64,000 bases of DNA, taken from assembly GCA_030537615.1 (NCBI GenBank), contig JAUNVP010000008.1, positions 1 through 64,000 of the forward strand, written 5' to 3'. Numbering within the stretch: the first letter of the stretch is position 1; every line of letters starts with the position of its first letter. Shown piece by piece: positions 17,795 to 26,696 of this stretch. Source of the stretch: Actinomycetaceae bacterium (GTDB taxonomy: Bacteria > Actinomycetota > Actinomycetes > Actinomycetales > Actinomycetaceae). The notes beneath the pieces are model-generated. The model worked only from the letters and a program-made list of their open reading frames with translations, made no database searches and was not told where the DNA came from. Position numbers and translations under genes: made by a program.

Positions 17795-18352
17795 CTAATC
17801 CCACCATACCCACCAGCCTTCGCGCTTGGGATTCCAAGCGGGACGAAAACGATGAAGCTCATCGGGTTCAAGACGTGCGGTCTCCAACTCAAGTTCCCGA
17901 CGTATGGTGTTCCACAGACGAGTACGCTGTGTCGCGGTTGTTGGATTGGTTTCCTGCCCCACCCGGTCTGCGTAGTAAATGAGCCCTTCGATACTTACTC
18001 TCTCGTCGCGACGGTTTGGCCCGATGGCATATCCAACAAGCTCAACGGTTTCAGGGTTGTCAATCGCCGCGCGCAGAAGTGTCTCGCAGGTGGGTGCGAA
18101 GTTCTGCCGTTCGGCCAGATTACGTAAAGGAAGAACATCGAGCAGTTGCTTCGCAGCCGTTGCCGTCAGACCGTGGAAAGGTTCATAATCCGCGAGAACG
18201 TGCGGATCACTCGATTGGTCAGCCAGCCACGGGTAGACCGACTCGGTGAGAAAGGGTCGTAAGATCGTGCGGATCTTTTTGTCCGTCGTCCACCCTCGGC
18301 GATCGTAGAATCCGTCGGTTTCTGCTTCCGTTTTGGGGAGGGATGTTGTCAT
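17795..18352 (-). CDS. Conserved-looking hypothetical protein
   Basis: A 185-aa soluble protein that I do not recognise. It is rich in charged residues, with a Trp-rich ending (WNPKREGWWVWWD), a central AERQNFAPTCETLLRAAI helix and no signal or membrane helix. ATG 18352 (MTTSLPKTEAE) follows AAAGGACTCATC and fixes the start; the open frame upstream to 18469 is not used because it overlaps the TrmH promoter. The upstream gene, on the opposite strand, is the TrmH methyltransferase. Confidence 0.65.
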   Translation of the reverse strand: MTTSLPKTEAETDGFYDRRGWTTDKKIRTILRPFLTESVYPWLADQSSDPHVLADYEPFHGLTATAAKQLLDVLPLRNLAERQNFAPTCETLLRAAIDNPETVELVGYAIGPNRRDERVSIEGLIYYADRVGQETNPTTATQRTRLWNTIRRELELETARLEPDELHRFRPAWNPKREGWWVWWD

Positions 18353-18483
18353 GATGAGTCCTTTCGGTGATGGATCGGTTACGCCGATCATGCGATGTCG
18401 TCTCACCGTCAGACCAACCCGCGTGTGGCACCTGTGGATAAAGAATCCTGGTGACGAATGACGACACATCCGACAGCTCAGGT

Positions 18484-18489
18484 CATAAT
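18484..18489 (+). promoter_or_regulatory. -10 box of the TrmH gene (leaderless)
   Basis: CATAAT, one mismatch from consensus, ends 6 nt before GTG 18496. It places the transcription start at the codon and argues against the longer frame opening at GTG 18451. Confidence 0.45.
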
Positions 18490-18495
18490 GGACGG

Positions 18496-19326
18496 GTGAT
18501 CATTCAACTACCTGACCTCACCGACCCCCGACTAGCCGACTACATGAATATGACGGACGTGGCGCTTAGATCGAAAACTGAACCCGAACGCGGGCTCTTC
18601 ATGGCTGAGTCAAAGAATGTCATCACCCGTGCCATCAACGCCGGTTACCAGCCTCGCTCTTTTCTCATGGCGCCACGTTGGGTGGAGTCGATGCAACCCA
18701 TTCTTGATCGATTCGGTTCAGACGGCGGAGATATTCCCGTATTCGTTGCCGATGAAAAAGCGCTTGAAACCCTCACCGGGTTCCACCTGCACCGCGGAGC
18801 TCTAGCCGCGATGCATCGTCTTCCTCTGCCCGATCCAACCTCCCTGTTGGACGATACGCGGCGCATAGCAATTCTTGAAGACATTGTGGATCACACGAAT
18901 GTCGGGGCAATCTTTCGATCGGCGGCGGCGCTGGATATCGATGCCGTGTTCGTGACGCCTTCGTGCGCGGACCCGCTCTTTCGACGATCAGTCAGAGTGT
19001 CGATGGGAACCGTGTTTCAAGTCCCGTGGACTCGCTTAACTACGTGGCCCGATCCCGATTTATTTGCCTCCGCCGGTTTCACAACGGTCGCCCTCGCCCT
19101 GACCGATCACGCGGTGAGTCTCGATAAGTTTGAGAACGATGTGCGGGAGAATCCCGATCGGCCTATCGCGTGGATACTCGGAGCTGAGGGGCACGGTCTC
19201 AAACCTCGCACCGTGGCCTCAGCCGATATGACCGTTATGATTCCGATGAGTGGCGGTGTCGATTCTCTCAATGTCGCCTCTGCGGCGGCTGTTGCCTTCT
19301 GGGCAGCGCGGCGCTCGACACGTTAA
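18496..19326 (+). CDS. TrmH/SpoU family RNA 2'-O-methyltransferase
   Basis: A 276-aa methyltransferase of the SPOUT class. The trefoil-knot motifs are visible: ILEDIVDHTNVGAIFRSAA (motif 1, around residue 117), WILGAEGHGL (motif 2, around 225) and IPMSGGVDSLNVASAAAV (motif 3). The N-terminal ~90 residues form the RNA-binding part (ALRSKTEPERGLFMAES). Substrate (23S rRNA or tRNA) is not decidable. The 3' end overlaps the converging HAD gene by 4 nt. Confidence 0.9.
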   Translation: MIIQLPDLTDPRLADYMNMTDVALRSKTEPERGLFMAESKNVITRAINAGYQPRSFLMAPRWVESMQPILDRFGSDGGDIPVFVADEKALETLTGFHLHRGALAAMHRLPLPDPTSLLDDTRRIAILEDIVDHTNVGAIFRSAAALDIDAVFVTPSCADPLFRRSVRVSMGTVFQVPWTRLTTWPDPDLFASAGFTTVALALTDHAVSLDKFENDVRENPDRPIAWILGAEGHGLKPRTVASADMTVMIPMSGGVDSLNVASAAAVAFWAARRSTR

Positions 19327-20120
19327 TTCTGAGTGTGCTCATCAACCCGCTTGAACGGATCGCGTCCGACATCAAGATCGTCGATAATTCGCTCGATAAT
19401 CTCGACGGTTTCCTCCCAATTTCGCACTGCGATCGTCTGGAATCCAGCGGCCTTGACAGGATAGTCATTGCCGGAGCGATCAAGACGATCACCGATAAAG
19501 ATCAACTCGTCGTCCCGGTACCCGGTTTTCTCCAGCAACTGGCGGATCCCATAAGCTTTGTCGATCCCTTTTTCCGTCATGTCGATGGAAGTCGAACCGC
19601 CAGATCGAACTTCCAGATCGGGAACTTGTGGAGCAATCGCATCGCGCAGACGCGTTCTTTTCTCCCCGCTGGGATCCCATGCCTGTTTATCCTCAAAGCG
19701 AGCCTGTTGTCCCAACGCTGAGAATGTCAGCTGGCTACCGCGATCCTCAATAATCGGGCCCACGGGGTTCTCTTCCCACAGCCCGAGCTCACGCGCAGTT
19801 TGCTCGATAATCCGCTTCGCGTGAGTTCTCGTTTCCTCCGACAGAGCGTGAGAATAAACGGTGGACCACTTTCCGTTGCTGTAGCGCTCATAGCGGGTTC
19901 CACAGGTCGGCATAAGGTGAAGGCGAGCCAGTTCGTCCTCAGTTGCTGTCATTTGGCTCAGTAGCTGGCCGTCGAACTGTGTGAAATGAGCTCCGGAGAT
20001 CACGCACACCTCAACACGATCAAGGAGCGCTTGAAGAGCGGTATTCATTCTCGGTGGGAGCGGAGACTTTGAGGGAGCTAACGTATCGTCGAGGTCGAAT
20101 GCGACAATCTTCAGTGCCAT
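19323..20120 (-). CDS. HAD-IIB family hydrolase (phosphomannomutase/Cof-like)
   Basis: A 265-aa HAD hydrolase: motif I IVAFDLDDTLAPSK, motif II near VCVISGA, a cap region in the middle, and motif IV FIGDRLDRSGNDYPV. The C2 cap and sequence pattern are like type IIB phosphatases and the eukaryotic phosphomannomutase group. The substrate is likely a sugar phosphate, but this is inference. ATG 20120 (MALKIVAF) has GGAG 5 nt upstream; the longer frame to 20138 is not supported. Confidence 0.85.
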   Translation of the reverse strand: MALKIVAFDLDDTLAPSKSPLPPRMNTALQALLDRVEVCVISGAHFTQFDGQLLSQMTATEDELARLHLMPTCGTRYERYSNGKWSTVYSHALSEETRTHAKRIIEQTARELGLWEENPVGPIIEDRGSQLTFSALGQQARFEDKQAWDPSGEKRTRLRDAIAPQVPDLEVRSGGSTSIDMTEKGIDKAYGIRQLLEKTGYRDDELIFIGDRLDRSGNDYPVKAAGFQTIAVRNWEETVEIIERIIDDLDVGRDPFKRVDEHTQN

Positions 20121-20144
20121 GAGTCTCCAGAATCTCAAAAATCA

Positions 20145-20177
20145 ATAGTGCCGGGATGGAGACCATCCCGGCACTAT
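20145..20177 (-). terminator. 15-bp perfect hairpin with T-run: terminator of the NSS transporter operon
   Basis: A perfect 15-bp stem (20145-20159 with 20163-20177, core GTGCCGGGATGG) closes on a 3-nt loop. On the minus strand it is followed by TGATTTTTGAG, giving a classical intrinsic terminator. It lies 24 nt past the metS-like stop. Confidence 0.85.
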
Positions 20178-20200
20178 CCTATGCGAGTTTTCTCGCGGCG

Positions 20201-20338
20201 CTAATCTGTCATTGCGCCGACGGGTTCATCTTCGGGTTCCGGTGTTGACAGCGTTTGCAAAGCCACCACTGATGCGACCAGACCGCCCCACACGATGAGG
20301 ATGGTGAAAACCATGAGAATAAGTGCGATCGGTTCCAT
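20201..20338 (-). CDS. metS: MetS-like small subunit of the NSS transporter
   Basis: A 45-aa protein, MEPIALILMVFTILIVWGG and on, with a single membrane helix followed by an acidic tail ending PEDEPVGAMTD. Its ATG overlaps the transporter stop codon as TAATG. Tiny proteins of this kind accompany actinobacterial neurotransmitter:sodium symporter genes, and in Corynebacterium glutamicum MetS is needed with MetP for methionine uptake. It is easy to miss because of its length. The specificity for methionine is inferred only from the family. Confidence 0.85.
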   Translation of the reverse strand: MEPIALILMVFTILIVWGGLVASVVALQTLSTPEPEDEPVGAMTD

Positions 20339-21894
20339 TAGTCTTCTTCTCCCTTGTAGCGGATGATCTTTTCTTGTGTGACGTCAGTGTTCCACGGTAG
20401 GTAGGTGAAAATCAGTGCTCCGATCACAGCCACTGCGATGGTGCCCCATCCGAAGATGAGAACGTTCGGAGACGATGCTTCCCAGTCGCCGTAACCAACC
20501 GTGATGTAGTCGACGATCGCTTGGAAGAGCATGACGGCAAGTACAGCAGGAACGATGAGACCGACGATGTAGTCCCATGCTTTCGGTACTTTCACGGATG
20601 AGGACAGGTTGAGGTGATTGCGCAGAGCGCGAATCTTCGGAACCGCGAAATAGGCCAATAGTGTCATTGCGATAGCCGAGCTAACAACGCCGACATTATT
20701 GATGAAGGAGTCCACAACGTCGAGCGTGTTGAGACCTGTCGTTGTTGAGAACAGAACGACAGACACGATGGCTGAGACCGAGCCAACGGTCACAGCAGCC
20801 CGGCGAGGATTGAGCCCGAACTTGTCCTGGAAACCGGAGGAGACCACCTGGAGCAAAGACAGCAACGACGTAATCCCAGCGAGGGTCAACGACGTGAAGA
20901 ATAGGATACCGAACAGGTGTCCGCCCGGCATCATCGAAATGATCTTCGGGAAAGTCACGAAGGAGAGGATCGGTCCGGTTAGTCCTTCGAGTTCGTCAAT
21001 GGTTGTGCTCTGTTGGTGAGCCATGAAGCCGAGGGTGGCAAACACTCCAATGCCCGCGAGGATCTCGAACGATGAGTTCGCAAAACCGGCCACCAATCCG
21101 GTTCCGGTGAGGTTGGAGCGCTTGGGAAGGTAGGACGCATAGGTCAGCATGATGCCGAAGGCAATTGACATGGAGAAGAAGATTTGACTGAGTGCGGCTA
21201 GCCACACAGAGGCGTCAAACAACGCATCCCATTCTGGTGTGAAGAACTCGTTGAGGCCGTCGATTGCGCCGGGGAGGAAGAGAGCGCGGATCACGAGGAA
21301 GATAAAGAGAACGACGAGGAGCGGAAGGAATACCTTATTCGCGGCCTCTACTCCTCGAGAAACGCCTCGACCAAGTACGAAAAGAACAAACAGCCAGATG
21401 AGTACGAGTGGAATCAGAATGTGCCAGACCGGCTGGAGCGAAATGAGATCACCGGATGCTTCGAGGAAATCTCCGACGAAGAATGACAGCGGATCCTCTC
21501 CCCAGGCCTGATTGACCGAGTAGATGGCGTACATCGCCGCCCACGCAATAATGACCGCGTAGTAGACGAGAATGATGAACGATACGAGTACCTGCCACCA
21601 GCCGAGAAACTCATACTTCTCGTTGAGACGACGGAAGGTTAGCGGCGCTGATCCGCGATACTTATGTCCGAGCGCGTAATCAAGCAATAGAATCGGGATT
21701 CCCGCGAAAAGTAGTGCGATGAGGTACGGGAGGATAAATGCTCCGCCACCGTTCGTATAAGCAACGCCGGGGAAACGCCAGATGTTTCCCAGACCGACTG
21801 CGGACCCGATGGCTGCCATGAGGAAGCCGAACTGCCCGGTCCAACTATCTCGAATCCCCCTGTGAGATTCTTTTCCCTGCGTGGGTGCTGACAT
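20338..21894 (-). CDS. metP: Neurotransmitter:sodium symporter family transporter (MetP-like)
   Basis: A 518-aa protein with about 12 membrane helices. The family signature GFLMAAIGSAVGLGNIWRFPG in the first helix supplies the sodium and substrate sites, and YTNGGGAFILPYLIALL follows. It should import an amino acid with sodium. The downstream MetS-like gene, overlapping by 1 nt, makes a MetPS-type methionine/alanine transporter the best guess. ATG 21894 is used. It diverges from deoD; I see no riboswitch-like structure in the 166 nt between them. Confidence 0.9.
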   Translation of the reverse strand: MSAPTQGKESHRGIRDSWTGQFGFLMAAIGSAVGLGNIWRFPGVAYTNGGGAFILPYLIALLFAGIPILLLDYALGHKYRGSAPLTFRRLNEKYEFLGWWQVLVSFIILVYYAVIIAWAAMYAIYSVNQAWGEDPLSFFVGDFLEASGDLISLQPVWHILIPLVLIWLFVLFVLGRGVSRGVEAANKVFLPLLVVLFIFLVIRALFLPGAIDGLNEFFTPEWDALFDASVWLAALSQIFFSMSIAFGIMLTYASYLPKRSNLTGTGLVAGFANSSFEILAGIGVFATLGFMAHQQSTTIDELEGLTGPILSFVTFPKIISMMPGGHLFGILFFTSLTLAGITSLLSLLQVVSSGFQDKFGLNPRRAAVTVGSVSAIVSVVLFSTTTGLNTLDVVDSFINNVGVVSSAIAMTLLAYFAVPKIRALRNHLNLSSSVKVPKAWDYIVGLIVPAVLAVMLFQAIVDYITVGYGDWEASSPNVLIFGWGTIAVAVIGALIFTYLPWNTDVTQEKIIRYKGEED

Positions 21895-22060
21895 GACATC
21901 TCCTAATGTTGGTGAGATGGAGAAAATATACGTTGCTTCGCTACATTTGGGATAGTGCGTCTCTCAGTTTGGGAATTGGCCATCTCGTTGAGTCATGAGT
22001 CACACTAGTCTCACTGGGGTTAGACACCGGGTCTGCCCCATCATGGAAAGGTAACTCACA

Positions 22061-22771
22061 ATGGCAACTCCCCATATTGGCGCCGAGCCCGGAGATTTTG
22101 CTCCGGCCGTACTGATGCCGGGCGATCCGAAACGCGCCGAACGCATTGCCCATGCTCTCATGGACGATGCCCGACTCGTCACTGATGTACGCGGAATGCT
22201 CGGCTTCACGGGGACTGTTGATGGTCGGCCGCTTTCCGTTATGGGATCGGGTATGGGCCAACCATCCGCCACAATCTACGTCACGGAACTGTTCCGCGAG
22301 TTCGGGGTGGAGAAAGTCATTCGAGTCGGCACGTGCGGAGGTATTTCTCCTCAAGTGAATGTTGGTGACGTCGTTGTTGCGCTCGGCGCTCATACCGATT
22401 CATCAATGAATACATTCCGTCTTCCCGGCCTTCATTTCTCGGCTGTCGCATCGTATGATCTCGTGCGCGCTGCGGTTGACGCTGCGGCCGATGAGGATCG
22501 CGTTCACGTTGGCACCATCATCTCGCGAGACCATTTCTACCTCACCCCCGACGGGCAGGTCGATCAGCTCGCCCGCTACGGAGTTCTCGGTGTCGATATG
22601 GAGGCCGCCGCGATGTACGGGGTGGCTGCCGAGTTCGGCAAAAAGGCACTGACCGTCCTCACTGTTTCTGATCACTTGCTCGATCACTCACAGGATATGA
22701 GTGCCGAGGATCGGGAGACGAAGTTCCAGGGCGCTCTCAAGCTTGCTGTCGCCGCAGCATTCGCCGAATAG
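22061..22771 (+). CDS. deoD: Purine-nucleoside phosphorylase (DeoD type)
   Basis: A 236-aa hexameric-type phosphorylase that splits purine nucleosides to base and ribose 1-phosphate. TPHIGAEPGDFAPAVLMPGDP at the N-terminus (phosphate site), GSGMGQPSATIY and VIRVGTCGG near 100 match the family, as does VDMEAAAMYGVA near 178; the catalytic Asp lies in VSDH near 204. Length is standard. ATG 22061 has GAAAGG 8-9 nt upstream. Confidence 0.95.
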   Translation: MATPHIGAEPGDFAPAVLMPGDPKRAERIAHALMDDARLVTDVRGMLGFTGTVDGRPLSVMGSGMGQPSATIYVTELFREFGVEKVIRVGTCGGISPQVNVGDVVVALGAHTDSSMNTFRLPGLHFSAVASYDLVRAAVDAAADEDRVHVGTIISRDHFYLTPDGQVDQLARYGVLGVDMEAAAMYGVAAEFGKKALTVLTVSDHLLDHSQDMSAEDRETKFQGALKLAVAAAFAE

Positions 22772-22781
22772 TCCGCTGACG

Positions 22782-22813
22782 TTTGGTCCCCTGAGCGCGC
22801 TCAGGGGACCAAA
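22782..22813. terminator. Bidirectional palindromic terminator between deoD and lacZ
   Basis: TTTGGTCCCCTGAG (22782-22795) is perfectly complementary to CTCAGGGGACCAAA (22800-22813), with GCGC between. It separates two converging genes and ends in an A/T triplet on each side, so it can act in both directions. Confidence 0.8.
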
Positions 22814-22833
22814 CTATGCTACTGGGAAGCGGT

Positions 22834-25770
22834 TTAACGAGCGGTGGAGCGGATCGTCAGGCGTAAGGTCACGGCCCGCGCTGTCCACGCAAATTCGGGG
22901 CGCACATCGGGACCGCACGACCGCGATCCCAACCCGTGTTGTCCCGCGTCAATAAATAGGTGCCAGCGCGCGGTGGGTTGAGCGAGTTCGTGCGGGTGTT
23001 CAGCCACCGTTAGTTCGTGCTCGTCCCACGGGGACAGGGAGAACGACGGGTAATGGTGAGCGTAGGCTGGCAGACTCATATCCGGTTGACATTCGATCGT
23101 GACGATGCGATCAGCATAGGAGAGTTCGAGGTGCCGTACGCCGACGCGAGTGCCATTTTCTTGCGGGCGTGCATACATGAATCCCAGTTCATATGGCGAC
23201 ATCTCAAAGTCACCGAGGTAAGGAGCACTGAGTGAGTCCGAATACGCTTCGTCCGGTCCCAGACCACGCCAAGAAACACGGTCTGGGCGTTCAATATCGA
23301 AGTGGATTCCGGTTCGCGGCCACGTCCCTTCCCAGCCAGCAGACGGCACGATATGGACGACAAGTTCTTCACCGTCCCACAGCCACGACGTATCGATGAA
23401 GCGATCACTGGCGTCAGGGGCCCACTTTTCGACGATGTGCATTGCCGGGCGAGCGTTGATCCGTACAGATTTGGTTTCGCGGTGATGGCACCGTATCCGA
23501 TCGAGCCCAGTCTCGCGCCACATCTCTTCTGACGACGGGCCTCGTACACCAATCCCTGCCGTTTGGTCGGGCGCTCCGAGAGTGTAGGATCCGAAAGTTC
23601 TCAAACGGTCATTATCTGTCGGTGCGCGCCAGGTGCTAATCCGCGCACCGGAAAACGGCAGACTGAGCTTATGCGCAGTCTCGCTTTCCGTGATAACCAC
23701 CGGAGTTCGTACTGCTGGAGAATCGTGCGGCACGAGTTGTACGCGCGAGATTTCACAACCAGCCGGTGCCCATCCCCGGTCATCGGCCCACTGGTGAATG
23801 ATGTCTATTTGACTGTCTCTGTGCGTATAGGACGACAGATCAAACTCCGCGCTCTCTCCCGGTGCTAAGTCGTGTTCGAGAACGCCCCTAGCCTGCCCGT
23901 CGACGACAACATGAGTCTCAGCAACGCGAGAGCGAAGCGTGTGAAAACGGTTGGTTATGCGAACTCGGTCGCCGCTGACAACGCTCTTGAGCGGAGTGTT
24001 CACTGCCGCGAGCTCTGCCAATGCGGGCATCGGAGTACCGTCGCTACGAATGAGGCCGTCCATGACGAAGTTCCCGTCGTGGATTACCTCGCCGAAGTCG
24101 CCTCCATATCCGAAGTATTCGGTTCCCTCATCGTCCCATGTCCGCAGGCCGTGATCACGCCACTCCCACACAAATCCACCGTGAAAACGAGGATATTTCT
24201 CAATCAGATCGTCATATCCTTTCAGCGCCCCCGGACCATTGCCCATGGCGTGCGCGTACTCACAGAGAACGAACGGCTTTTTGCGCACGTGCGCCTGACC
24301 GCTAATTGAACCTCGATGAATGGTGCCGGTATCGGTACAGATGGCGGCGACCTCTTCGAATGGCGTATACATTCGGGAGTAAACGTCCGAGTACGCTCCG
24401 TCATGGTCAGATTCATAGTGAATGATCCGCGAAAGGTCGAGATCCCGGACCGTTGTTGCCATGTGGGCGAGATTCGCGCCTGTGCCCGATTCGTTTCCGA
24501 GTGACCACATAATCACCGATGGGTGGTTGTAATCCCGAATCACACTGCGCCGCGCGCGATCGACACACACTTCTCGCCACTGCGGATCATCTGTCGGATT
24601 GCCCCGCCAACCAACGTATTCGAACGCGTGGGTTTCGAGATCAACTTCGTCGATGACCCAAAAGCCCATCTCGTCAAATAGATCGAGAGTTTTGGGATGG
24701 TGAGGATAGTGAGCCGTCCGAATCGCATTAATGTGGTGGCGTTTCATCAGGGCGAGGTCGTCTCGCACCTGCTCCTCGTCGAATACTCTCCCCTGGTCGG
24801 GATGTGTTTCGTGCTTGTTGACCCCACGGAATACGACGGGGTATCCGTTGGCGAGGATTCGCGGCTCCCCGTCAATCTCTCGAATTTCGATACGTCGAAA
24901 GCCGATGCGTTCGGTACGCGTTTCGGCCGGTGTGGTCACGGTGAGTTCGTAGAGGGTGGGAGATTCTGCGCTCCATGGTTCGATGCGGGAAAACTCAATG
25001 GTTTCCCATTGTCCGGTTGGAACCGTGGTAGTTGTGTCCGCGACTGACACGTCGGCTGTTCCAGCGACAGATTCAATCCAGAGTCGTAGTGACCCGCTGT
25101 GAGTATCAGCGTCGTAGTCAGTGATAATCCGCAGATCACTGATGCCTTCGCGCGGCTCGATCAGCAGTTCGACATCGCGAAACACTCCGGGAAGCCACCA
25201 CTGATCCTGGTCTTCGACGTACGACATCGCGGACCACTGGCTGACGAGAAGGGACAGGGTGTTCTTTCCTTCAACGAGCGTCTCTGTCACATCGAAGTCA
25301 TTTTGGAGTCGTGACCCGCGAGCGATGCCAATCGGACTGTCATTGAGGGTGATTTGCGCGATCGATTCGACTCCTGCAAGACGCAGCACCGCGCGTCCTC
25401 CCGCTCGGAGAACCTCCCAATCGGACGGCGAGAGCGTGAACTGCTTGACGTGTTCGGCAGTCGGATTTGCATCCGGCACGTGCGGTGGGTTGTGAGGGAA
25501 GGGGAAATTGACATTCGTGTAAATGGGGGTGCCGCGATCCCACAGACGTCGACCGTTTTCCCGTTGCGTACCGGTGAACACCCAGTGGTTCGGGAGCTCG
25601 ATTGTTTCCCACACGCGATCGGTTTCGATTCGGGTTGTCGGGTGCAACCGAAAATCCCACGTTCCATTGAGAGTAATTGTGCGGCGCGTCGTCCTTGTCG
25701 GATCGACCCATGTGCGAGGGGCCACAACACGCCCTGAGGATGGTTCAATGGATTCGATATACGTTTGCAT
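22834..25770 (-). CDS. lacZ: Beta-galactosidase, glycoside hydrolase family 2 (LacZ type)
   Basis: A 978-aa large GH2 enzyme. The jelly-roll sugar-binding domain (N-terminal 200 residues, NGTWDFRLHP, QWWLPGVFRDVEL), two immunoglobulin-like domains, the TIM barrel and the C-terminal beta-gal small-chain domain (YADRIVTIECQPDMSLPAYAHHY region) are present. The acid/base Glu lies in WSLGNESGTGAN near residue 425 and the nucleophile Glu in FVLCEYAHAMGN near 504. It hydrolyses lactose or other beta-galactosides in the cytoplasm (no signal peptide). No permease or regulator is adjacent, so it appears a stand-alone gene. ATG 25770 follows AGGGATTTACC. Confidence 0.95.
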   Translation of the reverse strand: MQTYIESIEPSSGRVVAPRTWVDPTRTTRRTITLNGTWDFRLHPTTRIETDRVWETIELPNHWVFTGTQRENGRRLWDRGTPIYTNVNFPFPHNPPHVPDANPTAEHVKQFTLSPSDWEVLRAGGRAVLRLAGVESIAQITLNDSPIGIARGSRLQNDFDVTETLVEGKNTLSLLVSQWSAMSYVEDQDQWWLPGVFRDVELLIEPREGISDLRIITDYDADTHSGSLRLWIESVAGTADVSVADTTTTVPTGQWETIEFSRIEPWSAESPTLYELTVTTPAETRTERIGFRRIEIREIDGEPRILANGYPVVFRGVNKHETHPDQGRVFDEEQVRDDLALMKRHHINAIRTAHYPHHPKTLDLFDEMGFWVIDEVDLETHAFEYVGWRGNPTDDPQWREVCVDRARRSVIRDYNHPSVIMWSLGNESGTGANLAHMATTVRDLDLSRIIHYESDHDGAYSDVYSRMYTPFEEVAAICTDTGTIHRGSISGQAHVRKKPFVLCEYAHAMGNGPGALKGYDDLIEKYPRFHGGFVWEWRDHGLRTWDDEGTEYFGYGGDFGEVIHDGNFVMDGLIRSDGTPMPALAELAAVNTPLKSVVSGDRVRITNRFHTLRSRVAETHVVVDGQARGVLEHDLAPGESAEFDLSSYTHRDSQIDIIHQWADDRGWAPAGCEISRVQLVPHDSPAVRTPVVITESETAHKLSLPFSGARISTWRAPTDNDRLRTFGSYTLGAPDQTAGIGVRGPSSEEMWRETGLDRIRCHHRETKSVRINARPAMHIVEKWAPDASDRFIDTSWLWDGEELVVHIVPSAGWEGTWPRTGIHFDIERPDRVSWRGLGPDEAYSDSLSAPYLGDFEMSPYELGFMYARPQENGTRVGVRHLELSYADRIVTIECQPDMSLPAYAHHYPSFSLSPWDEHELTVAEHPHELAQPTARWHLFIDAGQHGLGSRSCGPDVRPEFAWTARAVTLRLTIRSTAR

Positions 25771-25788
25771 GGTAAATCCCTAGAAAGT

Positions 25789-25802
25789 GCGATTAGAATC
25801 GC
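25789..25802. promoter_or_regulatory. Palindrome upstream of lacZ
   Basis: GCGATT-AG-AATCGC is a perfect 6-bp inverted repeat 19 nt upstream of the lacZ ATG, and a GCGCG/CGCGC repeat abuts it. It may be an operator or part of a terminator for the peptidase gene upstream. No good -35/-10 pair is obvious. Confidence 0.3.
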
Positions 25803-25832
25803 GCGTGCGCGCATCTCTACGCTAGCCGTGTT

Positions 25833-26567
25833 TTAACGGCAATTCCATTGATTGAGTTGGCGACGCAAGGCTTGCCAGTCAGGTAGGTACAAGTCCATAA
25901 GTCGGTAGAACTCGGCGCCGTGACCGTGAACATGCAGGTGGGTGAGTTCATGGACGAGTACGTAGGTGAGGAACCGGCGGTCGAGATGGACGAGATAGAG
26001 ATTCAAGGTGACTGCAGCCGTTGCTTGCCGGCAACTACCCCACCGGCTGACCATGGGGCGGATTCGTAGTGTTTTGATTTGACGTTTAACCGTCTGTTCC
26101 CAGTGAGGGCGCAGTTCGTTCACCGCTTGGGTCAAGATCTCCGTTAGCACCGTTCGCATACGTCGTTCTGTCACAGTTTCCAGATTGCGCACGTAGAGGT
26201 GATCACCATCGAGCATCCACTGCAATTGACCCTCATGTGAATCGCATGAGGTCGGACTACTGGGCGCTTCGCGGAGATCGCGGAGAGTAACGGGTTGTCC
26301 GAAGATGAGGACGGTGTGGCCCGCAGCGAGCGGCACATGGTTCCAGGTGTTCTTCGTCTGGTTCTTCTGCTGATTAAGGTGATGGGCGATCCACCTGTCC
26401 TTAGCTTCGACAAAGTGTGTGATAGTCCGATCGGAGGTGCGCGAGGGGGCCGTCACCACAATATTGCCGCTTTTGACACGCAGGTACATGTTCTTCTGTC
26501 GGCGACGGATAACGCTCACGTGCCGACCGCTGATGACTAGCTGGCTCGATACTTCCTTCCGAGTCAT
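25833..26567 (-). CDS. YgjP/M48-type zinc metallopeptidase (DUF45)
   Basis: A 244-aa protein with the gluzincin motif VHELTHLHVHGHGAEFYRLM near the C-terminus (HELTHL supplies two His and Glu, and a third His follows), and the typical upstream SRWGSCR box. This is the YgjP/SprT-like metallopeptidase family, widespread and poorly characterised, often with an unknown substrate. ATG 26567 is preferred because GAAAGGG lies 6 nt upstream; the frame is open further to 26786, but that region contains the promoter of the divergent tag gene. Confidence 0.85.
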   Translation of the reverse strand: MTRKEVSSQLVISGRHVSVIRRRQKNMYLRVKSGNIVVTAPSRTSDRTITHFVEAKDRWIAHHLNQQKNQTKNTWNHVPLAAGHTVLIFGQPVTLRDLREAPSSPTSCDSHEGQLQWMLDGDHLYVRNLETVTERRMRTVLTEILTQAVNELRPHWEQTVKRQIKTLRIRPMVSRWGSCRQATAAVTLNLYLVHLDRRFLTYVLVHELTHLHVHGHGAEFYRLMDLYLPDWQALRRQLNQWNCR

Positions 26568-26696
26568 TGCGGCCCTTTCACTCGGAGCGTTTACCCGGTT
26601 CATTGTGTCCACAGGTCTTTCTATCCACAACGATACTCCCCTGCCTTTTAACGCTATTGATGGTCTCTCTAGCGTGGTATACGAAAGGAGAGAACA

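Noticed and set aside
21895..22060. Possible SAM or amino-acid riboswitch ahead of the NSS transporter
   Set aside because: The 166-nt divergent region shows no conserved stem set or motif that I can identify.
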